A stretch of 64,000 bases of DNA from Desmodus rotundus (taxonomy: Eukaryota; Chordata; Mammalia; Chiroptera; Phyllostomidae), in the NCBI RefSeq assembly GCF_022682495.2, contig NC_071392.1:74794097-74858096 (forward strand). The letters run 5' to 3'. Positions 35,450 through 45,760 of the stretch are shown here, one piece after another (the first letter of the stretch is position 1; each line of letters begins with the position of its first letter). Below the pieces are notes generated by a model, which did not search any database, had not been told where the DNA came from, and saw only the letters and a list, made by a program, of their open reading frames with translations. The translations under genes were made by a program, and so were the position numbers.

Positions 35450-35920
35450 CATTAAGGTTGGCCGCGTTTACCAGAGGCCCCAAATAACAATGGCTTCACC
35501 AAGACAGAGGTTATGTCCCTCACACAGTCCAAGGCCACTGTGGCATCTCAGCTCCATAAAGTCCTCAGGGACCTGGGCTCCTCCAGCTCCCTACCCTCTG
35601 TTCTTAAGGTGAGGCTGTAGTCCTCCTGATTCAAGACGGCACCTGAACGCCAGCTACTGCACCCACAATTGGGGCTTCGGGGTGGAGGAAGGGGTGACAA
35701 AGGAACACACACCAAGTGAGAGCTGCCGCAGGGCACTTTTGTGTGTATCTAATTGGTCATGATTTAGTCACATGGTCCTATGTAGTCGGGAGAAGCTGGG
35801 AAGTGTGCTATTTATTCTGCATGGCCACATCCCTATCTGAATTCGGATGTACTGCACTTGGGAAGAAGGGGAGACTAGGTATTAGAGACAGCTAGCAGTC
35901 TCCCCTAAGAGGGTTCGGTG
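35450..35920 (+). repeat. Medium-reiteration interspersed repeat
   Basis: It matches a frequent old mammalian repeat: CAAATAACAATGGCTTCACC, TCACACAGTCCAAGGCC, CAGGGACCTGGGCTCCTCCA, TAGTCACATGGTCCTATGTA, GAAGCTGGGAAGTGTG, CACTTGGGAAGAAGGGGAGA, and GACAGCTAGCAGTCTCC at the end. I recognise the order but cannot name the family with confidence. Confidence 0.6.
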
Positions 35921-36005
35921 TGATGATGTGTTTGGGTGGGTCTGTGATGTGTGTGTGATGTGTGTGGACATGGGTGTTACGTGATGTATGTTACATGATG
36001 TGTGT
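35920..36005 (+). repeat. Degenerate TGATGTG tract
   Basis: Repeated TGATGTG, TGTGTGTGATG and TACATGATG units follow each other within about 85 bp. Confidence 0.75.
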
Positions 36006-36589
36006 CGGGAGGCCAGGTTCTCTCCATCACTTTGCTCTCAGGTGGACCTGTTACCAATTCTCTCTGCAGCCCCCACGGCACTCCCCTAAACCCCGCTCTC
36101 CTCTTAGGCAGCCTTAGCAGCAGCTCCTCAACGTTTCAAGGAACTGCAATTTATTTTCAGCGTCCACTGAAGCATATTACCCATGGTGATGCGGAGGGCT
36201 TGTAAACTGTTTTTCCATTAAGGTATTAAAGGGTGGCCATTATGTGAGAGCAACTATGGCCAGCGTTAATCTGGTGATAAATTCTCTTGGGAAGGAAGCT
36301 GTCATTAACACATAAATCCTAGAAAAGGATAGGACGCAATCTTGTGCAGGGGTGGGGGGAATATGCAGAAACATCAGGTACCCTGTTGAGCTAGCCCAGG
36401 GGAGGCAACTGGCTGCGGGCTTGATTCAGGGTTGGCTACAGGTATGCTGCCCAGGCATTTCAAGCCCTGCCCAGTAGTTACGCCGTGCAAAGACAGCTGG
36501 CATTTACTCCCTCCACCCCCACCCTTCTCCACAAATGCACACACATTGGCAAGGGGCTTTACAGGTTCCTGTTATTTACCCTTTGAGCC

Positions 36590-36735
36590 AGGTAGTGTTA
36601 TCAGCTCCATTTTACAAATGGGAAGGGATGCTTTAGGGAAGTAAAGCATTTTTCCCAGAGCTGCACAGCTAATAAGGGCAGAGCCTGGTGCTGAAGCCTT
36701 GGGGCCTGGCGGCTACACTGTCCGCCACCACTAGG
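36590..36735 (-). repeat. MIR SINE, antisense
   Basis: TCAGCTCCATTTTACAAATG, then CCCAGAGCTGCACAGCTAAT, then GGCAGAGCCTGGTGCTGAAG. Confidence 0.75.
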
Positions 36736-37089
36736 GTTTCACAGCATCCTACTGGGGACAGCATTACTTAACTCTGTTCCACAAAGATTTGGCGGAAATG
36801 TTTATTCAGGTAATAGGTAGTTAACAGAGGGAGTTTTAACTTCTTAAGAGAGCAAACAAGCGCAAAAACATCTGAAAGGCCCCATCCCAAATTCCCAAGT
36901 ATTTTTCATATTTGAAGTTGATGTGAGGGTACACTCTAGCTTCGTCCAACAGCAGGGTGTTTGTTCCCAAGTGCCATGGTCCCAGGAGCTGCCTTTAGCT
37001 GAGCATTGGGGTGGTTTATAATTTGGACTTTTCCTTGAAGGTTGGAGACACTGGGGGTGGGGGTTGAAAGGTCCCCAGTCTTTCTGGGG

Positions 37090-37200
37090 GAGGCAGCCCT
37101 GAGTGTGAATTCCGGCTCTGCCACTCACCTGTTTGACTTTGGGTAAGTGAATGCATCTCCTTGAGCCTCACTTTATCTCTTGCTATGGAATTCATATTAA
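37090..37200 (+). repeat. MIR SINE fragment
   Basis: GAATTCCGGCTCTGCCACTC, then CTTTGGGTAAGTGAATGC, then CTTGAGCCTCACTTTATCTC. Confidence 0.75.
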
Positions 37201-37629
37201 AAAAAAACATGCCTTTGATCAAGCATTATAAATAGTATATAAACAAACTGCTGATTTCTACTACATCACCAGCATAAGAATTATACTAATAATGCCACCT
37301 ATGGGCAGAAAGTGTATCATCTCTTTTTATCAGGATCCAGATGAGGCAGAACAAAAAAAAAGCAGAGATTTATGTGTTTGCCATCCCCAGACCCTTCCTG
37401 CTAACATTTATTTACACTAATTAGTATTTCAGGCTCCTCCACATACACTTAGCAGGGATCATTGGCCACAGGCTCACAAACATTTAACTTTATTACTTTT
37501 TGCCTCATTGCCTCCTGTACTGCATTAAAACTTTGCAGCTTAATCAAGGATCAGCATTCTGTTAATTTTAGAATTCACGGTTCCATGATGCTAAAAGTTT
37601 CCAACATTCCAGGAGAACATGTTAAATGT

Positions 37630-37925
37630 TCTTTCCTGCCTCTGTGCCTTTGCATCTACTGCTTTCCTGGATATTATTGGCAACCACTTTCTATTCTTTC
37701 TAACCCCTGCTCAGCCTTTAATACCCAGCTCAGGTGACACCTCTTCCAGGAAGCCCCCTTTGACTCCTGTGATATCCTGTACTTGTTCTTCTTGCAAAGC
37801 TCTTTTTTCCTGAATCAGAATGGCCTGTTTACCTGTTTATCTCTCCTGGCAAACTATAAGCAACTTGAGGGTAGAGAACACCTATAGTTCACTCTTGTAT
37901 CCTTGGTGCACAGAACAGTCTGTGA
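37630..37925 (+). mobile_element. L2 fragment
   Basis: CTCTGTGCCTTTGCATCTAC, CCAGCTCAGGTGACACCTCT, TCCAGGAAGCCCCCTTTGAC, then CTTGAGGGTAGAGAACACCT: a good match in order to the L2 3' end. Confidence 0.75.
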
Positions 37926-38094
37926 CATATCGTCTGACCTTCCGTAAGCAGTGGTTGGATTCAGGCTCCCGGTGGGAGAGGGGGAGGCAATAAAGCCAGT
38001 GATAACTGCCTTCACGGAGATACCAGCAGGCTGTTGTGAGAGGTATGGGAGGACGAGTCACCTAATCTCTAATAACGGGGCAGTGACAGACTAC

Positions 38095-38262
38095 AGTTCA
38101 CATACCTTTACAACTCTTTCACATGCATTATCTAATTCCATCCTTATAGAAGCCTGGAGATAGGCATATCACAGGGGTAAAAGGTAGAGTTTTAGCAGTT
38201 ATGTGATTTGCCTAAAGTCCTATAGCAGGTAAATGGCTGGATATAAACCAGACCTTAAAAGC
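38095..38262 (-). repeat. MIR SINE, antisense
   Basis: CACATGCATTATCTAATTCC, then GATTTGCCTAAAGTCCTATA, then GCAGGTAAATGGCTGGATAT. It lies in LEP intron 1, about 320 bp before exon 2. Confidence 0.7.
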
Positions 38263-38606
38263 CCACTCTCTTCCTTGAAGCACACAAGGAAGTCACATCG
38301 GCACCATCATGCCCACTTGCTCACACCCGGCTTACAGCTCTGTGGTCTACAGCACACCTCCTCATGGTTTTATTGACCACACCTCGCCTCTCCCCAAGGA
38401 AGTGCTTTTTATTAATGTATTTTTAGATAATGAACTGTCTTGGACTCCGAGGAGATGATAATCAGGGCAGAAAGCGAATCTCATTTTTATCCGTGTCCGA
38501 TAATGTGGTTGCTAACAGGGCTTGTGGGTGTTTTCTGAAATAGCAGCAACTTGCAATGTGTGGTCCCTTCGGTTTGCAGGCCCAAGAAGCTCACCTGGGA
38601 AGGAAA

Positions 38607-38750
38607 ATGCACTGCGGACTCCTGTGCCGGTTCCTGTGGCTTTGGCCCTACCTGTTCTGCCTTGAGGCTTTGCCCATCCACAAAGTCCAGTATGACACCA
38701 AAACCCTCATCAAAACGATTGTCACCAGGATCAATGACATCTCACACACG
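38607..38750 (+). CDS. LEP: Leptin, coding part of exon 2 (residues 1-48)
   Basis: Leptin is a secreted four-helix cytokine hormone, made mainly by adipocytes, that signals fat stores through the receptor LEPR and JAK2-STAT3. This exon encodes the signal peptide (residues 1-21: charged start, then a Leu/Trp/Phe-rich core, cleavage expected after LEA-21) and helix A of the mature hormone. Residues 22-48 carry the conserved block [19 protein letters not shown]. The ATG at 38607 sits in the same place as in human exon 2, 27 nt after the acceptor (28 in human), within AAAATGC. Changes from human mature leptin include residue 1 (Val to Leu), 4 (Gln to His) and 8 (Asp to Tyr). The neighbouring Asp9, a receptor site II residue, is kept. 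The exon ends on a complete ACG codon before GTAGGG, so the intron is phase 0. An in-frame ATG at 38556 lies in the intron and is not used. Confidence 0.96.
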
Positions 38751-40201
38751 GTAGGGAGGGTCTGGGAGACAAAACAGAGCTGTGGCCATGGAGACGCTGG
38801 GACCTCAGAGGCTAGCTGAGGCCTGTGCAGTGACACATGGGGGCCATGGGGGCCTTGACTCCTCCTACTGTGCGAACAGTGGCCTCTCCTCCTCTTCTCC
38901 CACCTGACTCTTCTTCCTCCCTGACTGGAGTCCCAGTGCCTAGGAGCAGAGGGAGCCGTAAAGGCTCCTGTGTCCCATTAGCAGGGGACCAGACTCCCAG
39001 CAGCATCCCCTCTGGGAACTCCATCGTACCTCTCCAATGTGCTTATCAGTAGGTGATCTTCCTAGTTGTGGCTGAGCTCTGGCCCTGGAAGGACTTCCCA
39101 TTACTGCTAAGACCACGCAAAAGAACAAGTCTACCCCCCTTCACAAACATCCCTCTGGTATTTGGGAACAGCTATCAGTGCCCCTTGGGTCTTTGCCCTG
39201 GGGTCCACGGGCTTAGACCTTCATATGTTTCCCACTTCTCTTCATACCTGTTCTCTATCTGGAAGCCTTAAACTAGTTCCTCCATGCCTTTAAGACTTGG
39301 TTTCACCATCTAAATAATAGGACTCTCATGTAGTCTTATGAGATTGAGTTAGAGGAGGCAAGTGGCCCGCCAACCCCCCTGCAGAGCCAGAACCAAGTGT
39401 GCCCTCACCAAAGGTTTGTAGTTGTGGTTTGGGTAGTCCCCAGCCTTAAAAGCCCGTTTTTTCCCCTGTGTGGACTTCCATGTCCCCTGATCGCTGTGGA
39501 TGTGATAGTGGCCTTGGGAAGTTAGGTGGCCAGAAGCAGGGTCAGCTCAGAACTAGATAGAATCTTGGGCATTTTACAAAGAGGAGCCCTTAATTTTCCT
39601 TGCTTTCAAAATAGTCATTTGACAAGGTTGTGTGCAACTGGAATGAGTGTCTCTCTTGTGTGGTTCAGGGAGTGAGTGCCATGGGCAGTGGGGAAGGGGA
39701 ACCCCTCTTGGTAATCAGTTATTGGAGCAGAAGAGAGAGGCGAGACACCCGCTGGGGACAGCCTGATGGGTGAGGTCCGTGGAGAGTCTGGCTGAAGGGA
39801 GGAATGTACTGGGGGAGGAAGGAAATAAAGATGGCTGGGGAGGGTGCACTTATGGAGGACCTGGGGAAGAGACTTAACTCAGTATGAACTAGGGAATCGT
39901 GGCTGGTTCTATAGCAGAGACCATTTGGAGAAGGGAGCACCCTGCAAAAGTCGGTCTGGAAGTTGGAGCGCAGGGTGGTTTGGGAAGGGCAGGAGGACAG
40001 AAGTTCAACAGACTCTCTTAGTGGCTTGGCAGCCACCTGGGCACAAGAAATAAGGGCCTAGGCTGGGATGGTGTGGAAGGTGGAAAGGAAGAAACTAAAG
40101 GAACAAACCTCCAGACTCAATGGAGAGGCTGAGGGCTTTAGAGAATTGACTTGTCTCCCACCTCACTGAGCTCTTTCTTTCTCCCTCTTCCTCCTGCACA
40201 G
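38751..40201 (+). other. LEP: LEP intron 2
   Basis: This is a 1451-bp phase-0 intron with donor GTAGGG and a pyrimidine-rich acceptor ending TGCACAG. It contains no young SINE or L1 that I can recognise. The donor has G at +4, off the GTAAGT consensus. The acceptor is a tandem CAGCAG. Confidence 0.88.
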
Positions 40202-40561
40202 CAGTCGGTGTCCTCCAAACAGAGGATCACTGGTTTGGACTTCATTCCTGGGCTCCACCCTGTCCTGACTTTGTCCAAGATGGACCAGATATTGGCAATC
40301 TACCAACAGATCCTCACCAGCCTGCCTTCTGGAAGTGTGACCCAAATATCTAATGACTTGGATAACCTCCGGGACCTGCTCCACATGCTGGCCTCCTCCA
40401 AGAGCTGCCCCTTCCCCCGAGCCAGGGGTCTGAAGACCTTGGAGGATCTGGACGGTGTCCTGGAAGCCTCACTCTACTCTGCGGAAGTGGTGGTCCTGAG
40501 CAGGCTGCAGGGGTCTCTGCAGGACATGCTACAGGAGCTGGACTTCAGCCCTGAGTGCTGA
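40202..40561 (+). CDS. LEP: Leptin, coding part of exon 3 (residues 49-167)
   Basis: This exon encodes the AB loop, helices B, C and D and the C-terminus, ending at TGA 40559-40561. The total protein is 167 residues, as in human. The AB-loop motif [10 protein letters not shown] is intact (mature 38-47), including the Leu39-Asp40-Phe41 segment used in receptor site III. Helix C keeps QISNDL and NLRDLLH. Cys117 and Cys167 (mature 96 and 146) preserve the single disulfide that ties the C-terminus to the CD loop. Differences from human include mature Trp100 to Arg, Trp138 to Gln (mouse also has Gln there), Ala125 to Val, and Thr121 to Ala beside the retained Ser120. The exon start can shift by one codon because the acceptor is a CAGCAG tandem (40199-40204), so Gln49 may be present or absent. 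There are no frameshifts or stops, and the gene looks functional. Confidence 0.96.
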   Translation, partial: QSVSSKQRITGLDFIPGLHPVLTLSKMDQILAIYQQILTSLPSGSVTQISNDLDNLRDLLHMLASSKSCPFPRARGLKTLEDLDGVLEASLYSAEVVVLSRLQGSLQDMLQELDFSPEC

Positions 40562-40824
40562 ACCTTTAAAGGCTTAGAGAGAGCCTATGCGGACATTTCT
40601 TATCCGGGCCTCCAGTCCCTTTCTCCCTCACTACTCCAAGCCTCCCTCCCAAAAGTCAGCTCTGCCTGGGCTTGGCCACAGCCAGCCACCAGTTTATTCA
40701 GGCAAAAGGACCCTCCGAAGAACAGGGCTGACAGCATGAACGCGTGCTGCCCCAGAGTGAGGGTGGGTCTGCAAATCAGCCTTGAGAAGCACCAAGTTTA
40801 TAAATAAATGAATAAATAAATAAA
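40562..40824 (+). other. LEP: LEP 3' UTR (minimum extent)
   Basis: The region after the stop shows short patches of similarity to the start of the human LEP 3' UTR. The first poly(A) signals are four overlapping AATAAA hexamers at 40803-40824. Human LEP mRNA has a 3' UTR of roughly 3 kb, so the transcript may instead continue well past this point; the downstream sequence to about 43 kb has no strong alternative that I can identify. Confidence 0.5.
40803..40824 (+). terminator. LEP: Candidate LEP proximal poly(A) signal cluster
   Basis: AATAAA occurs at 40803, 40811, 40815 and 40819, 242-258 nt after the stop codon. The sequence just downstream is A/C-rich rather than GU-rich, so cleavage here is plausible but not strongly supported. 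The AATAAAT repeats could also be a relic of a retroposon tail. Confidence 0.4.
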
Positions 40825-43105
40825 ACCCAAGCAAACAAAGCAAGACATGTGGCTCAATAACAATCTCAACCAGATATGCAGGCCCAAAAAGACGGGACTA
40901 TTCTTCTTGTGGGCACAGTACATTAATGCCTCAGAGTTTCAGCCCAAGTCCTGGGGTGGACTCGGGGGCTGGCCCATCCAAGGAAGTCACTTCCGTGAGT
41001 GATTTCAAGAAACCCCCTTCCCAGACATCTTGCTGATTACTCTGGAGATTTAATGAGACAATGACCCAGCACAGTGTCTAGTTCACAGTAGATATAAGTG
41101 AACCTCCTTCCCTTCACCTCACAATAAGCAACAGGCTTTAAATGTCACTGACCCAGCACCAGGAGCACATGGACACACACTCACCTTTGGTGTAGATGAC
41201 AGAGGCCAAGTCTTTCCTGTATACTAGCTTAGGTGGAGGAAGAAGGGGAGACCCATGAGAAGGGATGGTCAGATGTGGCAGAAGCAGCCTAAATGGGTCA
41301 CTTGGCAGCTGGGGGAAGTGGTTGGCTTCTGTATCAGTCAAGACTGCTTTAGCTGCCAGTGACAGAAACTCAAGGCAAACAAATACAAAAAAAAAGAGAG
41401 AATTTTTTTGGCCCATGTTGCTGAGAACTCTAGGCCATGGTCCATCTCTTACAACACTTCCCTTTGCACTTATCCCCAGGGACCTAGAAAGGACTAGTAA
41501 TCCAACCCCACCCCTGACTGCCTGAGGTGGGTAACAGAGGGTTGGGGATGACGTATTTGTCCCTTCAGTGGCTACCTGGGACTGAGAAGCCCCTTCCCTC
41601 CTCCCAGCCCCAGCAGCTCAGGAGGCCAGCCCATAGCAACGTGCCTATGAGCAGAGGCCTGGAGACACCGTTCCCTCCTCTGTAAGGTGGCTCTTGGGGT
41701 CAGTGTGGAAGGGCATGTTCTTCAGATTGTCCTTCCACATCCTTTTCCATCCTCAGGCATTCTCTCGCACTCCCCTGAGGCAGCAGCTCACATCTGCCAA
41801 ACAGCTGGCGGAGTCTGGGGGCAGCACCTGGCCATGTTCAACCTCCAGAGTCAGGACTTTTGCAGAGTCTAGTGAGAAAAGCATCGGGTCAACCCAGCAG
41901 GACCTTTCAGAAGACCCTGTCCCAGGTGCTTGCTGCACAACAGCTTACAACCAAAAAATAATTACACCTCATTTTTCAAAAGGACAGAGCAATTTATTCC
42001 AGACTTTCAGCATGAGGATCTAAGTCTAGTGATGCCTGACTACACAAATCCACCTGGGTTAAGTTCACTGGTTCACTGTCATCCTTAGCCCCAAGGGGTC
42101 CTTGCCCTGGGAACTTACCATCTCTTGCCTGAGGACAGGAGCATCAAGGATATTGAGTAGGTAACGGAAGCCCCACGCCCAGCTCAACTCAACCCCAGCT
42201 CCCATCTCAACCCCAGCTGCCAGCCCAGAGGGTGCTCAACCCTTAGGCAAGTTACATAACCTCTCTTACCTTCAATTTAGCATCTGTAGAGGAATATCAT
42301 TTCCTAGTAGGCCTTCAGAAGATTAAATGATAAAGTGTTTGGGAAGCTAATAGCCCATTGACTGACATACTGAAACCACTTAATAAATCATGTTGTTATT
42401 AGTATTAATGAGTCCGGGGAGCAAAAAGAATGGGAATTGCGGCGCGGACTTGACTCCCTGGCCGCTTCTGACATCAGCTGCAGCTGCGCTATGCAGTCCC
42501 CTTGCACAGCACTCCTCAACCCTCTCCACTCGGATGCCTTAGGGAGCCCTCTCAGCCCACACGGCGCAGCTTGCAAATGATGGGGAGAGCGACAGCCCCA
42601 GAGGAGCCGATCTCAACCAGTGGGGATGAGACTCTGTGGATAAATGCCCCAGCCTCCCGCCATCCACAGGGGCAGTGCTGATGGGAACTGTACCCAGATT
42701 GAACCCTGGGTGTCCAGAACAGTCACCAACAATGAGGCACTCTCAACTGGCTCTTCCTCCTTCCCTGTCTCACTCTCCCCACCCCTCACTCCTGCTTCCT
42801 AGAGTCACCTCTCAAACACACCTTCTGTGTCAGAATCCTCATCTCAGGCGCTGCCCTTGGAGGAACCCAGAGTCAGACAACTGCAGAGCATTGGGATGCT
42901 GGGAGGATGGTGAAACAAGGTTCCAGAGAGGTGCGGGAACCACACACCAAAACTCAGACAAACCCTGGGCTGTCCCAACGTGTGAGGCCCGTGAGAAGAA
43001 AGAAGATGGAGTCCCCAGGAAGAAGGGAATCCATTTCAGGAAAGCTTGGTAGAGAGCAAGAACAGGAAGAGAACCTACTAGAACAGAAGAATCACGGAAT
43101 TATAG
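40825..43105. other. Sequence just downstream of LEP
   Basis: This may hold the distal LEP 3' UTR if the long human-like form exists. I find no coding exon. A diverged repeat is at 41331-41470 (TGTATCAGTCAAGACTGCTT) and a MIR at 42235-42410. Confidence 0.4.
42235..42410 (+). repeat. MIR SINE
   Basis: AGGCAAGTTACATAACCTCT, then TTTAGCATCTGTAGAGGAAT, then AGCCCATTGACTGACATACT and AATAAATCATGTTGTTATTA. Confidence 0.75.
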
Positions 43106-43160
43106 GAAGGAAGGAAAGAAGGAAGGAGGGAGGGAGGGAGGAAAGGAAAGAGAGAAAAAT
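43106..43160 (+). repeat. (GGAA)n purine tract
   Basis: AGGAAGGAAGGAAAGAAGGA followed by GGGAGGGAGGGAGG. Confidence 0.9.
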
Positions 43161-43194
43161 GAAAGTGAAGAAATATATATAAAGTTAAACCATT

Positions 43195-43318
43195 CGTGAA
43201 GGCTCTATACCCTGACCTAATCGCCTCCCAAAGGCCCCACCTTCAAATATCCTCACATTCTGTGTTAAGATTTAACCCATGAATTTGGGGGGTACACAGA
43301 CATTCAGTCTATGGCACC
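43195..43318 (-). mobile_element. MaLR (MLT1-like) LTR end, antisense
   Basis: CTAATCGCCTCCCAAAGGCC, then CACCTTCAAATATCCTCACA, then AACCCATGAATTTGGGGGG and CAGACATTCAGTCTATGGCA: the reverse of the MLT1 5' portion. Confidence 0.75.
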
Positions 43319-43370
43319 ACCTTATGATAACTGCTTGGAGAGAAGATCAAACTAAGTCAGAGGAGTCTCA

Positions 43371-43555
43371 CCCTGGCTGGTGTGGCTCAGTTGGTTGAAG
43401 CATTGTCCTGTAAACAAAAGGTCATGGGTTCGATTCCCATGCCCAGGTTGCGGGTTCAGTCCCAAGTCGGGGTGCAGGTTGATGTTTCCCTCTCTCTTCC
43501 TCCTTTCTCCTCTCTCTAAAATCAGTGGGCATGTCCTTGGGTGAAGAGAAAAGCA
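43371..43555 (+). mobile_element. Ves SINE
   Basis: CCCTGGCTGGTGTGGCTCAG, CATGGGTTCGATTCCCATGC, then GTTGATGTTTCCCTCTCTCT and a TGTCCTTGGGTGAAG end. An imperfect target duplication flanks it (AAGTCAGAGGAGTCT against AAATCAAAGGGGTCT). Confidence 0.92.
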
Positions 43556-45675
43556 TTTTTAAATCAAAGGGGTCTGAATAACGGGACCTGATGTGGGCAG
43601 TTCTTCCTTCCACTGAGCACCCATAGTCCCAGTCCACTCCTGTGCATGAGGCCACAGGAAATCACTTCTGCAGGGGTTTCCCCACCACACTCCTCCTGCC
43701 CCGGGCTGTGAGCCTCTGTGGGCAGGTCACCTTACCCAGCGCCCGGCTGTAGTGTCTGGCACAACACAGGCCCTCTGGTCTTATTTGAGCAGAGGAATTG
43801 TTATGCTTTATAACAAACCCATTATTTACAAGCAAGCAAATTGCAAAAAGCCTGAAAACAATTCTAACCATTAAAGGTTAAATTTCTTGTTAGAATTCTG
43901 CTCGCCCTTAATCTTCTCAGCAAATTTCTTTTTGAGATCAAAGATATAGGTCCAAAGTCACTGTAAAAAAGACAGCTTTGAGATAATGACAGAATTTGAA
44001 TACGGCTTCTGTTTGAGATTGTGATAAGGAATTAGTTAATTTTATTAGCTACGGTGATGGTGGAGTGACTAATTATTTTTAAATGCTTCTTTATTTATTA
44101 GAGATTCAGACTGAAATGGTTTAGGGTAAAATGAGATGATATCCGGAATTTATCTTAAAATACATATGTATTTTATTAAATATACATGTGAGAATAGATA
44201 AACATGATCAGCAAAAATGTTGATAATTATTAAAGCTAGGTGAGAGGCACACAAGAGTTCATTCTACCAGACCCTCTACTTTTGGGTAAAATTTCCAGAG
44301 TAAACATTTTTGGGGAAGGCTCACTCGGCCCAGGTACCACCCGGCACTCTGGGAGGGAGGGAAGGAGGAGGGGGTGTAGGGAGACAGCGAATATCATGTG
44401 GAGTCGAATTAAATTTATCTTCACATTTGATTTCACTGCCTGGCAGATGTCGCAGGGCCTTGGGGGATGGCAGACTGTCAGTGTGGGTGTGAAACAGCGA
44501 ACTAAAACAGAGATTTAGCAACTCAAACAAGGGCAGAGTGGCAACAGCCAGCTGCAAGATGCTGGAAAGGCGAGCCCCGATGCTCATAAGAAGCCAGAGG
44601 AGAGAAGTCGGGGCCTCGAGCTCGGCCCCATCCCTGCTGGGCCTTGAGGTGCCCCAAGGAGGTCGTGGACTTCTCCCTCCCCAGGGGGAACCCGGCGTCC
44701 CCACTGCAGTTACCCCTCCGTACGAAATGTACTGTATAGGAAGAGAAGCCTTAGACCACATGTAAGGGAAAATGGGATTCTTGTCTTTTTTTCCCACTTA
44801 CGTTATTGTAAGAAAAAAATTATTTTAAAATACTTTGTCTCTATCTTCAAAACCTTGTCCCTGGGGCCGGCCAGGGACAGGCTCATCCCATGTCTCACTG
44901 GTTTACTTTGTGCACCACCCAGGGCAGGAGCAGGCCGCTAGCCACCGCACCCCTGCCCACACACCCTCTACTTAAGCTCTGGGAATTTCAGAGAGTACAG
45001 AACAGGGCAGGCCAAAGGACCTCTTCGGAATACGTGTCAGGCTTCCCCCTTGGGACCTAAGCCAGGCCCCTTGGCGCTGAAGGCTGCTGAACCTCAGACA
45101 GGACCTTCCTGTCAAAGGCCAGTGTTTCATCTCATGGACAGATGTCCCCGAGAAATATCACAGATCAGAAAACCAACCCTGAAGTTGCCTTGCCTGTCCC
45201 ACCCTTTTGGGCCGTAATTCCCGAGGAAACACCAACCCTCACAACTTTACCTTTTCTGTTCATAAAATGTGTGTGTTTATCTGAGGGACAACCAGCAGGT
45301 GCAGCATGAATCATAGCAAGTGGAGCCTCCCTCCCCACTCCAACCTCCCATTCCTGAGACAGTCACAAAAGGGGAAGCCCCCAATCCCTTCCTCACTTGG
45401 GCTGGGACCTTGCGTCTGACTCAAATCTAAACGTGGTCTTCATAGCCCAGTAATTATTTAGAGATCATAACAAGTGTCGGGGAAAAGCCCCCTTCCTCCC
45501 TCCATACTTCAGGATGGGGCACTTGTTACCTTCCTACAATGGGGGAGCAATGGAGAGCGTTTATTATTTATCCCATGTGTTAGGTGATAGAAACAAGGCT
45601 TTAAGGTCTCATTGACCAAAGACTCACATCTAAGGGTTAGAACCTGAGCCTTTGAACTTGCAATACCCAGGCTGG

Positions 45676-45760
45676 AGAGAGAGAGCAGGAGAGACAGAGA
45701 GACAGAGAGACAGAGGGAGACAGAGCTAGATTGGATATATAGATATAGATACAGACACAC
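45676..45760 (+). repeat. (GAGACA)n and (GATATA)n tract
   Basis: GAGAGAGAGCAGGAGAGACA is followed by repeats of GACAGAGA, then GGATATATAGATATAGATAC. Confidence 0.9.

Larger units (their letters stand above)
29286..38579 (+). other. LEP: LEP intron 1
   Basis: This 9.3-kb intron (human is roughly 10-11 kb) runs from GTAAGG to TTTGCAG. It contains one Ves SINE (31684-31894), L2 and MIR fragments, a (TG)n tract at 32661-32687, a medium-reiteration repeat at 35450-35920 and a TGATGTG-type degenerate tract at about 35920-36005. I see no alternative coding exon. Confidence 0.85.
29261..40824 (+). other. LEP: Leptin gene span (three exons)
   Basis: This is the whole transcription unit: exon 1 at 29261-29285 (non-coding), exon 2 at 38580-38750, and exon 3 from 40202. 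The architecture matches human LEP: a tiny 5' UTR exon, a long first intron, the start codon shortly after the start of exon 2, and the rest of the protein in exon 3. Junctions obey GT-AG (AG at 38578-38579 and 40200-40201; GT at 29286-29287 and 38751-38752). Intron 2 is phase 0. The 5' end is inferred by matching exon 1 to human exon 1 and from its 30-bp distance to the TATA box. The 3' end is set at a cluster of AATAAA signals and is uncertain, because human LEP has a much longer 3' UTR. No other coding exon is recognisable in the window. Confidence 0.93.

Noticed and set aside
38556..38606. Upstream in-frame ATG for leptin
   Set aside because: The ATG at 38556 is in intron 1, before the AG at 38578-38579, and so is absent from the mRNA.
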